In this document: in pieces, positions 40,930 to 51,182 of the stretch
Layout of the letters: every line of letters starts with the position of its first letter
How positions within the stretch are numbered: position 1 is the first letter of the stretch
Source: Ovis canadensis
Taxonomy: Eukaryota; Chordata; Mammalia; Artiodactyla; Bovidae
Assembly (NCBI RefSeq): GCF_042477335.2
Contig: NC_091255.1
Location: forward strand, 43,316,501-43,380,500
Reading direction: 5' to 3'
Length of the DNA: 64,000 nucleotides
Program-made: the position numbers and the translations under genes
Notes under the pieces: model-generated
Databases searched by the model: none
What the model was told of the DNA's origin: nothing
The model's input: only the letters and a program-made list of their open reading frames with translations

Positions 40930-41850
40930 TGCATCCCTCAGGGCCAGGTGCGCAGGCTCAGTGGGCGATGGCGCTGACTATGCAGACGCATTCGGGAGGC
41001 GGGAGGTGGGCACGCAGACGCACGCGGGTGGTGAGCGGTGGGGGCGCAGGCGCACTGGGAGGAGGCGGCGACCTCGTAGGCATGCGCAGTTGGCAGTGAG
41101 CGCATAGCGCAGCAGGCGGGAGCACGTGGGCAGTCGGTGCAAGGTTGCGATGGGCTGCTGGCTGCCTGGCCCTCACGCAGGCGCAGTTGGCGGTGGGTAC
41201 ACGTGACCTGCTGGCGTGCAGGCGCAATGGGTGGCTGGCGTACGTGCGTGGCAGGCACGCAGGCGCAGGATGCGGCCAGCGTACGTGGCACGTGGGGCCT
41301 AGGTACGTGCAGACGCCATGCGGCCGTTACGTTGGCAGGTGGCTGTGGTGGCGGCTGCTGGCCTCGCGCTGGCCTTGGAGACACTGCCCACCATGTTGCG
41401 CTGGCTGTGGGTCAGGCGTCGGCGGCGACCACGGCGCGAGGTGCTGTTTTTCCCATCACAAGTGACCTGCACAGAAGCCCTGCTGCGGTCCCCGGGTGCC
41501 ACACCCTCGGGCTGCCCGTGTAGCCTGCCCCACGGCGAGAGCTCACTGAGCCGCCTGCTGAGCGCCCTGCTGGCCGCCCGCGTCAGTCTGGAGCTCTGCC
41601 TGTTCGCCTTCTCCAGCCCGCAGCTGGGCCGCGCCGTGCAGCTGCTGCACCAGCGCGGGGTGCGCGTCCGCGTGGTCACCGACTGCGACTACATGGCCCT
41701 CAACGGCTCGCAGATTGGTCTGCTCCGCAAGGCAGGTAGGCCGGGCGCTGGGCCACGCGAGGTGGAGGCAGGACTGCGGGGCGCTTGGGGCAGCGTCGGA
41801 GGACTGGGGAGACACTCGCGTCCCTTGGCAGCCGTCCGGGGTGTACAGAG
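40930..41850 (+). promoter_or_regulatory. PLD6: CpG-rich PLD6 promoter with repeated GCGCA and E-box motifs
   Basis: High CpG density upstream of and across PLD6 exon 1, with no TATA box. NRF1-like sites recur: gcgcaggcgc (41044-41053), catgcgcag near 41082, cacgcaggcgcag near 41175, gtgcaggcgcaatg near 41217, cacgcaggcgcagg near 41256. E-box-like CACGTG or TACGTG motifs recur near 41200, 41241, 41282, 41289 and 41305. The array looks like a degenerate tandem repeat. Confidence 0.7.
41318..41735 (+). CDS. PLD6: PLD6 exon 1 coding part
   Basis: 418 nt: membrane anchor, basic cluster, zinc site and first half of the PLD fold, up to IGLLRKAG. Donor ggcag|gtaggc. Confidence 0.95.
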
Positions 41851-43820
41851 GAGCTTCTGTGCAGAGTCTTCAGCCCGAAACCTGGGCATGAACCCCGGAG
41901 GGGCCGAGGCTGAAGCAGGTCCTCAAGCAAAGCCTTTCAGGGACCTAGAAGTCTGTGTAGGGCACAGGTGTGCAGAGATGCAGCGTTGGCTTAAGGACCA
42001 AACGGAGGAGAAAGTGTTTTCTCTTAAATTCACTAGTGAATCTTCTTTGGGGGCATCTGAAATGAATATTTAAAATAAGGTAAGACGTGGAGCTGAAATG
42101 GTTAGTTAGTGAGCAGGTAATTTGTTTCTTCAGCTGCCAAACGGCAGGGAAGTCAGGTCTCTGGCGGACCTGCCTCTCACTGGAGTGGGAACGATGAACC
42201 CGGGAGTATGAGTAATTGCGAGGATGTTCTAAGTTGACACCTGCCTTACTTGGAAACTCCTCCGCCTGCCCCCGTGTGATGCTGTGTCCTGCGTGAACGA
42301 TTAGGAGTCCGAACCTCTTGCCCTTCCCTGGGTCACTGAGGCCCCTGCAAAGGTCATTCTTGCATTAGCGACCGTTTGACCTGCCTGTTCTCATGGCCAC
42401 TGTGCCAGGCACGTGGGGCCCTTGAGAACTGTCCTGGCTGCTCTCAGCTCACCTGGGGTGGGAACATGGGTGCATGCTACCCTGGTCCTCATGTCTGTGC
42501 AGGGCGGGATGGAGACGATGTCAGTGTGAGGACGTTGACTTCGGCTCTTCCTGGCAGCTTTGCGATCCTATGTTGGTTCTGTTGTTGGCGAAGCTTGGCT
42601 GTTTCAGCACAGCCGTTTTCTTGTAGAGAATCGTAGGGCCTCAGATTTGGCAAGAACCTTGAAGGGGCCCCACAACCAGATTCCAGCTAACGCTTGACTG
42701 TCTTCTGAGGGCGTCCCTGCGGTTGTTCTTCTCTCACTGCTCAGCCGTCTCCTTGTGACTGGACAGGTTCCAGGCTCCGGGTCCACAAGTGCAGAACAGG
42801 ACTGTACCGCAGGGAGGTCTGGCAGAGCAGGAGCCCTGGAGGTGCCCGGGAGGGTCATGGGTGGGGCGCAGACAGCTGCTCTGAGGAGTCACCTGCGTGA
42901 GGGCCTGTTTTGTGGTGCGAGGAGTGACAGGCAACCCTGTGGCCGAGGTGCACATGTTGAGGCGGGTGCGCGAGGGGCCCTGAGCCTCAGCAGGAGGGGA
43001 GGCCGCGTCAGCTGGGTGGTCACGGGGCCAAAGCTTAGGCCTCAGGTCTGGGGCCTGGTGTCTTCTGCGCAGGTCCTCCTGGGCTGGTCCCCCAACTTCA
43101 CGAGGTCCTGATTACATGAGGGGTCTGATTCTGGGCCCGAGGGAGACCTTAGGGGCACGTGAACCCGAGATCAAATGGGTTTTGCTTCAGTCGCTGCTGG
43201 CTCGTCTTGAAACCAGTAGTGGAGGGTGATGTGTGTCATATACACGGGAGGGGGTGGGGAGCCTCCCCCAGTCAGGGCTGGAGGCGTTTCCAGAGAAACT
43301 AACTCTCCTGTCCCTGCTGCCGGCCAGGCCTTCTGGGGCTGGTGGGCCCGGCCCCTGCCTGGCTCAGCCGCTGTCACCACCCAGACCTGACAGTGCCCGC
43401 GCCACTGGACACAAGCAGCAGTCAGTCCTGTGAGCACATCCACGCTGGAGAAGGAGCCAGAGCTTGGGCGGTGGACAGCGAGAGGAGGGGCTGGGGAGGG
43501 AGCGGGGGGCCCCGTGCGGGGCGGCCGGAGCCCCTGAGCTGCCGGGCAGCAGTGGCGTCTCGCTCTCTGCAGGTATCCAGGTCCGGCACGACCAAGACCT
43601 GGGCTATATGCACCACAAGTTCGCCATCGTGGACAGGAGGGTGCTGATCACTGGCTCCCTCAACTGGACCACGCAGGCCATCCAGAACAACAGGGAGAAC
43701 GTGCTCATCGTGGAGGACGAGGAATACGTGCGGCTCTTCCTGGAGGAGTTCGAGCGCATCTGGGAGGAGTTCGACCCCACCAGGTTCTCCTTCTTCCCTC
43801 AGAAGGAGAGGGCTCGCTGA
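41318..43820 (+). CDS. PLD6: PLD6, mitochondrial cardiolipin hydrolase / Zucchini nuclease
   Basis: Phospholipase D family protein of the mitochondrial outer membrane (MitoPLD/Zucchini), known for cardiolipin hydrolysis to phosphatidic acid and for piRNA 5'-end formation in the germline. Two exons, 41318-41735 and 43573-43820, join at phase 1 (gca g|gt) to give 221 residues. Residues about 6-31 are a hydrophobic anchor ([19 protein letters not shown]) followed by [13 protein letters not shown] zinc site is C51, C66, C68, H72. The single HKD motif is H153-x-K155-x4-D160 in MHHKFAIVD, followed by [13 protein letters not shown]. One HKD means it acts as a dimer. The ATG aligns with the human start. 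It ends at QKERAR, about 30 residues before the human C-terminus as I recall it. Confidence 0.96.
41736..43572 (+). other. PLD6: PLD6 intron
   Basis: Single 1.84-kb GC-rich intron with GT-AG ends. No repeats or RNA genes recognised. Reading frames here (for example 42755-43111) look like chance frames. Confidence 0.7.
43573..43820 (+). CDS. PLD6: PLD6 exon 2 coding part and stop
   Basis: Acceptor ctctctgcag. 248 nt with the HKD catalytic motif, ending in TGA at 43818-43820. Confidence 0.95.
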
Positions 43821-44501
43821 GGCGGGCTCCAGGCCAGCGGCCCCCAGGCTGGAGTCCTGCCGAGCTCCAGCGAGGAAGGGGGGCTTTCTTGCATTGAGTA
43901 GTGACTTTCCTTAGAGAGTGTGGGCTTAGCAAGGACAGAGACTGTCCTGCAGTGGAAGGGAGGTGCTTCGGACTGGGTGCCTCCATCAGGGTTGGAGAGG
44001 CAGCAGATCCGAGTCCCTTTCCTGATTCTGATGCCTCCCGGGTCCCCCAAAACTCCCTTGCCCCACCCCCCCATGCTCCCTTGCCCTCCCCCACATCCAG
44101 ACTTCAGAACCTGGGTGACTAGTGTCCAGAAGCTGCTCCTGTTTGAGCACGTTAGGATTGTAATTTTTGATGTTCTTACATTCAGGGGAGTTTGATTGTC
44201 TATGTAGACTTGACCTTCACCATGACACCTGAGGCCGTGCTCAGTATCCCTGAGGCAAGGTGGGTCCTAGGGGTGGCCTCACTGGGCTGTCCTGATTTCT
44301 GGCACGGATGTGACATCTTTGAAGTGTTCCCCGCACCCCTCGCCAATGTAGTGTTTCTCTTGATTTAAAGTTACCTTTGACCTAGGATGTCGGACAGGTA
44401 AACCCAGACAGAACTCAGCTGAAGTTGTAAAGCATGGTTCTTGGTTGGAAGTCATGTGGCTTCATGGTGACAGTGCTTCTCGCCTGAGCTGGGTCCCCCT
44501 G

Positions 44502-44507
44502 AATAAA
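44502..44507 (+). terminator. PLD6: PLD6 poly(A) signal AATAAA
   Basis: AATAAA 682 nt after the stop, followed 20-35 nt later by a GT-rich stretch (tgcgtgtgtggctg), a typical cleavage-site arrangement. Confidence 0.75.
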
Positions 44508-44529
44508 CTTGCTCCCTTTCCTGTCCAGT

Positions 44530-45812
44530 TGCGTGTGTGGCTGCCTTTTCATGCAAATAGTAGCTTTGCGGGGTGGGGACAGCATCCAGCCATTTAGAAC
44601 CCATTGGCTAAGATAGTCTCCCAGAGACGAGTGAAGACCTGGGGGTGTTCCTGGGGGACCCCACTGTCTCCCAGAGGAGTGAAGACTTGGGGGAGCCTGG
44701 TGTCTTCTGAGCAGCTGAGCTGACTCCCAGCCATGCTCCTCAGTGGCTGTCCGGCCCGTGGGGCTCAGCGCCCCCAGCCCCCTGTCCGCAGGGCTTGCTT
44801 CCAGAAGCACCTACCACCCAAGACCAACCCCACCATCAAGGCTGCTGTTGACAAAGTTGTGAAATGGTTTCATCCCATTAACATTTTATTTCACTTAATT
44901 TGATTTATATTGTTTTCATTATAGTTGTCTTTGTGGTAGGAGTTTGAACCTAACCTAAATTTCAGGTAACAGGCATTCTGTCCTGAGGGCCCGAGGAGGC
45001 GAGCACTGAAATCAGCCTGCAGAGTGGAGGCTGTCCCTGCTGAGGGTGGGCGACTGCATGAGGTGACCAGAGCCCCGCGCTGACGGGAGAGGCGAGAGGA
45101 GGGGCGGCTGGGTCACAGCAGGGCTTGGGCCGAGCCCAGCGTGTCCAGTCCTCCCAATGAGCTGGTGGGGGTCACTGCTGAGGCCGTGGGAGGTCCCAGG
45201 CTTCCAGCTGGTGAGGGCGGGTGAGCTGAGCTGTGGATGTGCATTTGGTGCAGAAGACAGTTCAGGCTGAGTCTGGGGCTTTGTCCTGGGCAGCAGTTGT
45301 CCAGAGAGCGTCCAGAGCTGCGCAGGCGCGCTAAGGAGACGCTGGAAGTGTAGCTGACATGCCTCGGGGCAGTAACTGGAGGGGAAGAGGCTGGGAAGGG
45401 ACTTGTACAGTGTGTGTCCGAAGCTACATGCTTTGTCCACCGGATTCTGGCATGAACAGGACCTTTATAGGAGGTAGTCAACCCCAGGAGGCTTGGCAGT
45501 TACTCCGTAAGAGAACTAGAGGCGGCCCCCTCTTGCTGCCCTCCCAGCCCTGCCCCACAGCCTCTCGTTCAGCCTGTAGTTGGGGCTCAAGCTTGTCATT
45601 TTAACCATGGGACAGGGGTGCAGCCTAACAGCACATGTGGAATGTTGGCACCGTTACACGTAAGATATTTTAAACTTTTGAGAACTTCGTGATAAAAGAA
45701 ATCGTCCTGGTCGTAATGTGACTCTGCCAGTCTCCCTGTACCTGTCATATTCAGGAGAACGTTGGAATGAAACCATGCAGCTACATTGCTTGCGCTGAAC
45801 TGCTCTTTTTAA
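44530..45812. other. Intergenic, no gene recognised
   Basis: Unique-looking sequence between the PLD6 3' end and a CHR-2 SINE. Minus-strand frames up to 142 aa occur but show no family resemblance. Confidence 0.5.
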
Positions 45813-46010
45813 ATAGTTTTTCTATTCATTTTTGGCTGTGCTAGGACTTCGTTGCTGCGAGGGCTTCCCTTAATTGTATGGAGCAGGGGTTCCTCTTCCT
45901 GTGGGTGCGGGCTTATCGCGGGGCATGGGCTCCAGGTGTGTGGGCTTCAGTAGTTTTGGGGCACAGGTTTAGTTGCCCCTCTTTACCACTGGGCCCCCAG
46001 GGAAGCCCCT
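45813..46010 (-). mobile_element. CHR-2-type SINE, antisense
   Basis: From catttttggctgtgctagga to ccactgggcccccagggaag, a diverged antisense copy. Confidence 0.8.
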
Positions 46011-46029
46011 GAATTGGTTTTTAAAGCAA

Positions 46030-47920
46030 CTGACTCCTTTAAAAATAACTTCATTGAGATTCACATACTATAAAAGACACTATTTTAAAAGTGCGCAGCT
46101 GAGTGTATTGATGTATATTAACAGATTATTAGTTGTCAGTATGTTAACAGAGTTATTTGGTTGTTATTTACTATAGTAACAGGGTTGTGCAGCCATCAGT
46201 ACCATCAATTTTCAGAGCATTTTCTTCACTCCAGAAAGGAACCCATTTCTGTGGGTTTCTCGCTGTGGATGCTTTGTATGATGGAATCCTGCAACATGCG
46301 GTCTCAGTGTGATCTCAGTGTGCCCCTCCTCTGCCTAAGTGTAGTGTTTTGGAGGGCCATCCATGTTGAGCCAGGTGTCAGCATTTTTTTGCTTCTATTT
46401 ATAGCTGAATCATAAGTCTCTATGGACAGATCACACTGTGTTTACCTGTTTATCAATTGGTGGACACTGGGGTTGTCTGTACCTTTTGTCTGTTGTAAAT
46501 ATAATGCTGTAAATGCTCACATACAAGTGTCTGTGTGGACTTGTTCTTGAGTCTTCTGAGTATATACCTAGGAATGGAATTGTTGGGTCATAAAACTCTA
46601 TTTAACCATTTTATAAGTTGCCAGATGGTTTTCCAAAGCAATTGAACCATTTTATATTCCCACCAGCAGGTATAAGGATTCCTTTTCCTCTGCATCATCA
46701 CCAGCAAAAAGCTATTATTTGACTTTTTTAAAAATTAGTTTTTAAAATGGAGGTATAATGAGGTACAATATTATGTAAGTTTTAGGCATACAACAGTGTT
46801 TCATAATATTTGAAGGTTATAGTCCATTTAGTTGTTATAAAATGCTGACTATATGTGGTATTAAATATGCTTGTAACTCATTTTGTATGCCGAAGTTTGT
46901 ACCTCTGAATTCACTACTCTCGTCTCCCCTCCCCCTCCCATCTCCCCGCTGTTGGCCACTAGTTCGTTCTGCATATCAAGCCTCTCCCTTTTTTGTTTTT
47001 ACTAGTCTCTTTTAGTTTCTAGATTCCACGTGTGGTACCATACAGTATTTGTCTTTCTCTGACTTTGCTTGGCATGATACCCTCCATGTCCATGCATGTT
47101 TCTGCAAATGGCATTATTTCATTTTTTTTTTAAATAGTAGTATTCCTTTGTATGTATGTACCAGAACTTCTTTATCCATTCATCTATGATGGGCATTTAG
47201 GTTGCTTCCAGTTTCTGGCTATTGTAAATTGTGGTGCTATGAACATGGCGGTGTGTATATCTTTCCTAATCAGTGTTTTCATTTGCTTTGAATATATGGC
47301 CACAAGTAGAATCACTGGGTCACATGGTAATTTTTAACTTGAGAAACCTCCATTTCTCAAATCCGTCGTTCTCCGTAGCGGCTGCACCAGTTCACATTCC
47401 CACCGGTGGTGCAGGAGCGTTTTCTTAGCCCACATCCTCTCCAGCGTGTTATTTGTAGTCTTTACGGTGATGGCCATTCTGACAGGTGTGAGGGGGTGTC
47501 TCATTGTGATTTTAATCTGTGTTTCACTGATAATTAACGATGTTGCCAGTTGACCATGTGCATGTTTTATATATAAAAAATTTCTATTCAGGTCTTCCCA
47601 TTTTTAGATTGGGTGGTTTGTATTTTTTGATGTCAAGTTGTATAAACTGTTTATATATTTTGCATATTAACCCCTTATCAGTCATATTGTTTGCAGATAT
47701 TTTCTCCTATTCAGTAGCTTGTCTTTTTGTTGATGATATCCTTTGCTTTGCAATTTCTAAATTTAATTAGGTCTTATTTGTTTGTATTTGCTTTTATTTC
47801 CTTTGCTTTAGAGACATTAAAAAAATATTGCTACAATTTAGGTTAAGAAGATTCCATCCATATTTTCTTTTAGTTTAATGGTTTCTGGTCTTACATGTAG
47901 GTCTTTAATCCATTGTTTTA
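46030..47920 (-). mobile_element. Two adjacent L1 3' copies, antisense
   Basis: The same L1 segment (tccattcatctatgatgggc-type) is met twice: near 46440-46700 and again near 47160-47560. A 3'-UTR-like stretch at 46740-47100 begins the second copy. Both are diverged and without usable frames. Confidence 0.65.
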
Positions 47921-47924
47921 AAAT

Positions 47925-50235
47925 GGAAGCAGAGCTGATTTACAGTGTTGTGTTAGTTTCAAGGGTACATCACAGTGATTCAGTGTGTGTGTATATATGT
48001 GTACATCCATACATATATGTTGCTAACCTTTTTCAGATTCTTTTCCGTAAGAGATTATTAAAAGATACTGAATGTAGTTACCCGTACTATAAGTCATTTT
48101 TTAAAAATCTGTTTTACATACAGTAGTGTTTGTTAATCCCAAATTCCTAATTGATACCCCCTTTGGTAACCATGTTTGTTTTCTACGTCTCTGAGTCTGT
48201 TTTTGTTTTGGAAATGAGTTCATTTGTATTTTTTTTTTTTTTGAGAGTCTACATAGAAGTAATACATTTGTCTTTCTCTGACTTATTTCACTCAGCATGA
48301 TAAACTCTGGGTCCATCCATGTTGCTGCAAATGGCATTATTTCATTGTTTTTTATGGCTGAATAATATTCTAATTGTTTGTATGTATTGCCACCTCTTTA
48401 TCCATTCATTTGTTGATGGGCATTTAGCTTGCTTCCATATCTTGGCGGTTTAAATAGTGCTGCTGTGCGCACTGGGGTGTGTTATCTTTCTGCATTAGCG
48501 TTTTTGCCTTTCCAGACGCATGCCCAGGAGTGTGCCTGCAGGATTCTGTGACACCTGTCATACTGTCCTCAGTAGCGGCTGCACCAGTTCACGTTCCCGC
48601 TGACAGTGTAGGAAGGTTCTCTTCTTTTCCACACGGTCTCCAATCGGCCCTTATTCCATTTTGAGTTGATTGTTATGTATGGTGTGAGGAAATGTCCTGG
48701 TTTCTTTCTTTTGCGTGAGGCTGCCATTTTTCCAGCAACTGTCAGACTTTACATCACCAGCCTGTTGGGTGTGAGGTGCTGCCTTCCTGTGGTTTTACCT
48801 TGTGTTTCCTGAAGGACTGGTAACGTTGAGTTGTGTTATTTTTTCACCTTTTATATAGTCTTTGGAGAAATGTCTATTCAAATCCTTTGCCCATTAAAAA
48901 AAGTCGCATTGCCTGTTTATTGCTGGCATTGTGGGAGTCTTTGTATACTCTGTATGTTGGTCCCTTATCAGAAGTGTGATTTGCAGGCGTCCCCTCCCAC
49001 CTGTGGGCAGTCTGTTCGCATTCTTGGTGGTATTGTTGCAGTGTGTGTAATTTATTTTGGTATGGTTCAGTTTATCTGTTTTTACTCTTCCTGTTTCTGC
49101 TTTGGTGTCTTGACTAAAAATCACTGCACAGCCAGGAATCACAAATGTTTGCTCTTTTCTCTGAAAGCCTCATATTCAGGTCTGTGAAGCATTGGGGTTA
49201 ATTTTTGCATGTGCTGGGATGTAGGGCAGTGGTCTCCAACCATTTTGGAACCTGGGACTGGTTTCGTGGGACGATTTCTCCGTGACGGGGTGAGGTGTGG
49301 TCCAGGCTGTGGTTCGAGCCTTGGGGTGCAGTAGGTGGAGCTTCACTTGCTCTCCTGCCGCTTACCTCCTGCTGTGCAGCCAGGGACTGGGGAACCCTGA
49401 ATTAGGGGGTTTGACTTCATTCTCTTGCCTGTGGGTAGCTGCATGTCCCAGCACTGTTTGCTGAAGAGGCTATTTCCCCCCCCAACTGAATGGTCTTGAC
49501 GTCTTTGTTGAAGTCCATTGACTGTAAATGTAGGGGCTTATTTCTGGACCCTTGGTTCTGTCCCATTATCTGTATGTCAGTCCTCATGCTGGTACCACAC
49601 CGTCTTGATCCCGGAAGCCTTGCAGTTGTCCTGGGACCCAGTAGAAGGAGTCCTCGCTTCATTCGTCTTCCCCAGCATCGCTCTGGGCCATTGTGCGTTT
49701 CCACAGGAACCTTGGGCCAGCTGATCAACTTGATGAAGGCAGCTGCGATTTGTAGGGGTTGCCTTGAATTGTAAGTGAAACTGGAGAGTACTGCTCTTCT
49801 AACAATATTGCATCTTCCAACTCATGAACAAGGGACACCTTTCCATTTATTTAAGTCTTTTAAAATTTCTTTCAGTAATGTTTCATAGTTTTCAGTATAC
49901 AAGTCTTACACTTTAAAAAATGTATCCATTCAGATTGTTAGTAGTGTAGAGCAGTCGGTTTTTGTATTTGAGCCTTGGATCTTGCATGCTAGCTGAGCTC
50001 ATTTTTAGTTTAATGATTTTTTGGTGGATTCCTTCGATTTCCTGTACATGGGTCCTGCCATCTACAGGTGGACGGTCACCTCTCCTCCTCCTGAGCTCTG
50101 GCTGGTCTCCAGCACAGTGGGCAGAGGTGATGAGAATACACATCCTTGTCTTGCTTCTGGGCACAGGGGAGCTTTCAGTCTTAGCGTCGAGTGCGATGGC
50201 AGCTGGGTGTTTCATAGCTGTCCTGAAATGTGGAG
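47925..50235 (-). mobile_element. Third L1 copy, antisense, carrying a hAT insertion
   Basis: A 3' UTR start near 47925, the ORF2 end near 48290-48650, then continuous L1 up to about 50235. It is interrupted at 49227-49399 by a DNA transposon; the L1 text resumes on the far side (ggtttgacttcattctcttg, cccagcactgtttgctgaag). Confidence 0.65.
49227..49399. mobile_element. hAT-Charlie (MER1-like) non-autonomous DNA transposon
   Basis: 173 bp with ends CAGTGGTCTCCAACC and ACTGGGGAACCCTG (imperfect inverted repeats). Internal gggactggtttcgtgggacg and cttacctcctgctgtgcagc resemble MER1. Flanking octamers atgtaggg and aattaggg differ at two positions, fitting an 8-bp hAT target duplication. Confidence 0.7.
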
Positions 50236-50239
50236 GGTG

Positions 50240-51170
50240 TGCTCTTCTGTGCCTCGTTTGCTGTGTCTTTATCGCTTTCCCAGCTGCCGGCTGATTTTTA
50301 AAATTGTACTTACATTGCTTTAAAATACAGTGTGTGGTAAAGCTGAACATCACTGGATTAGATCAGTGTCCCAAAGCCATGTGTACATTTGTTTGACCAG
50401 AATAATTTTTTAAATGGGTAAAAAGACCATTGAAACATCTTGTCAACAGTTGGACCAGTACTGGAAATGTTTGCATCTTAAGTTTACTTTCGTTACCTTT
50501 TACAGATACCATAGTTGATTTCTAATAGTCAAACTTTAGTTTGTGTTTAGCTGAGTGAAAGTTTGGATCCCCACATTTTCACACATTTTATTCCAACAGC
50601 CATAGTATTGCTGGGAGTCAGTTTCTTATTTTAAATTTATATAGCAGGTCACAGTCAGAACTTTAAAAATGCAGTAGGATAGAGACTTCACAGAGTATGT
50701 CCCAGGAAGGGCACATTCTTTTGTGAACTCATGGTTGTGGCTGGGTGTGCGCGCCTACTAGGTCATAATGTAGGATGTGTGTTTTTTTAAACAGAAAGGA
50801 AAGCTGTTGCAGATCCGCTAGTAAAAGGGCAGGTATGGGGCAGTTAGTTCCTTCTTCTGGTTGGTATTTCTTTCCATCCTTTTGGCCCCTTGAAAGTTCC
50901 TATAACTGAACCAGCGTGTCTTAATTAGATTATGGGTGTAAAATATTTTTAACTATTCACTGTGTGTGAACATCTGAAATCTCCTGATCTTAAAATGTTG
51001 ACAGCGCGTCCAAAACTTAAAAAATGGGTTTTGTAAAAGTTAAACCAAAACTCCATTATAAACCTCTAGGTTCCTGACCCAGATTCTGACTTTTGACCTA
51101 AATGCTTGTTTTTCCTCGTGTCCTTCTGTTAAACAAAGCCTCTCTTCACAGCATACGAAGGGTGATGCAA
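50240..51170. other. Intergenic, AT-rich, nothing recognised
   Basis: No gene, clear repeat or RNA found between the L1 cluster and the most distal possible MPRIP 3' end. Confidence 0.5.
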
Positions 51171-51176
51171 AAATAG

Positions 51177-51182
51177 TTTATT
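51177..51182 (-). terminator. MPRIP: Possible distal MPRIP poly(A) signal AATAAA
   Basis: On the minus strand, cataataaactatttttgca within AT-rich, 3'-UTR-like sequence. It would imply a 3' UTR of about 4 kb. It may instead be unused. Confidence 0.3.

Noticed and set aside
40541-41107. 188-residue frame upstream of PLD6
   Set aside because: It spans the end of an L1 fragment and the promoter motif array and shows no family resemblance, so it is likely a chance frame.
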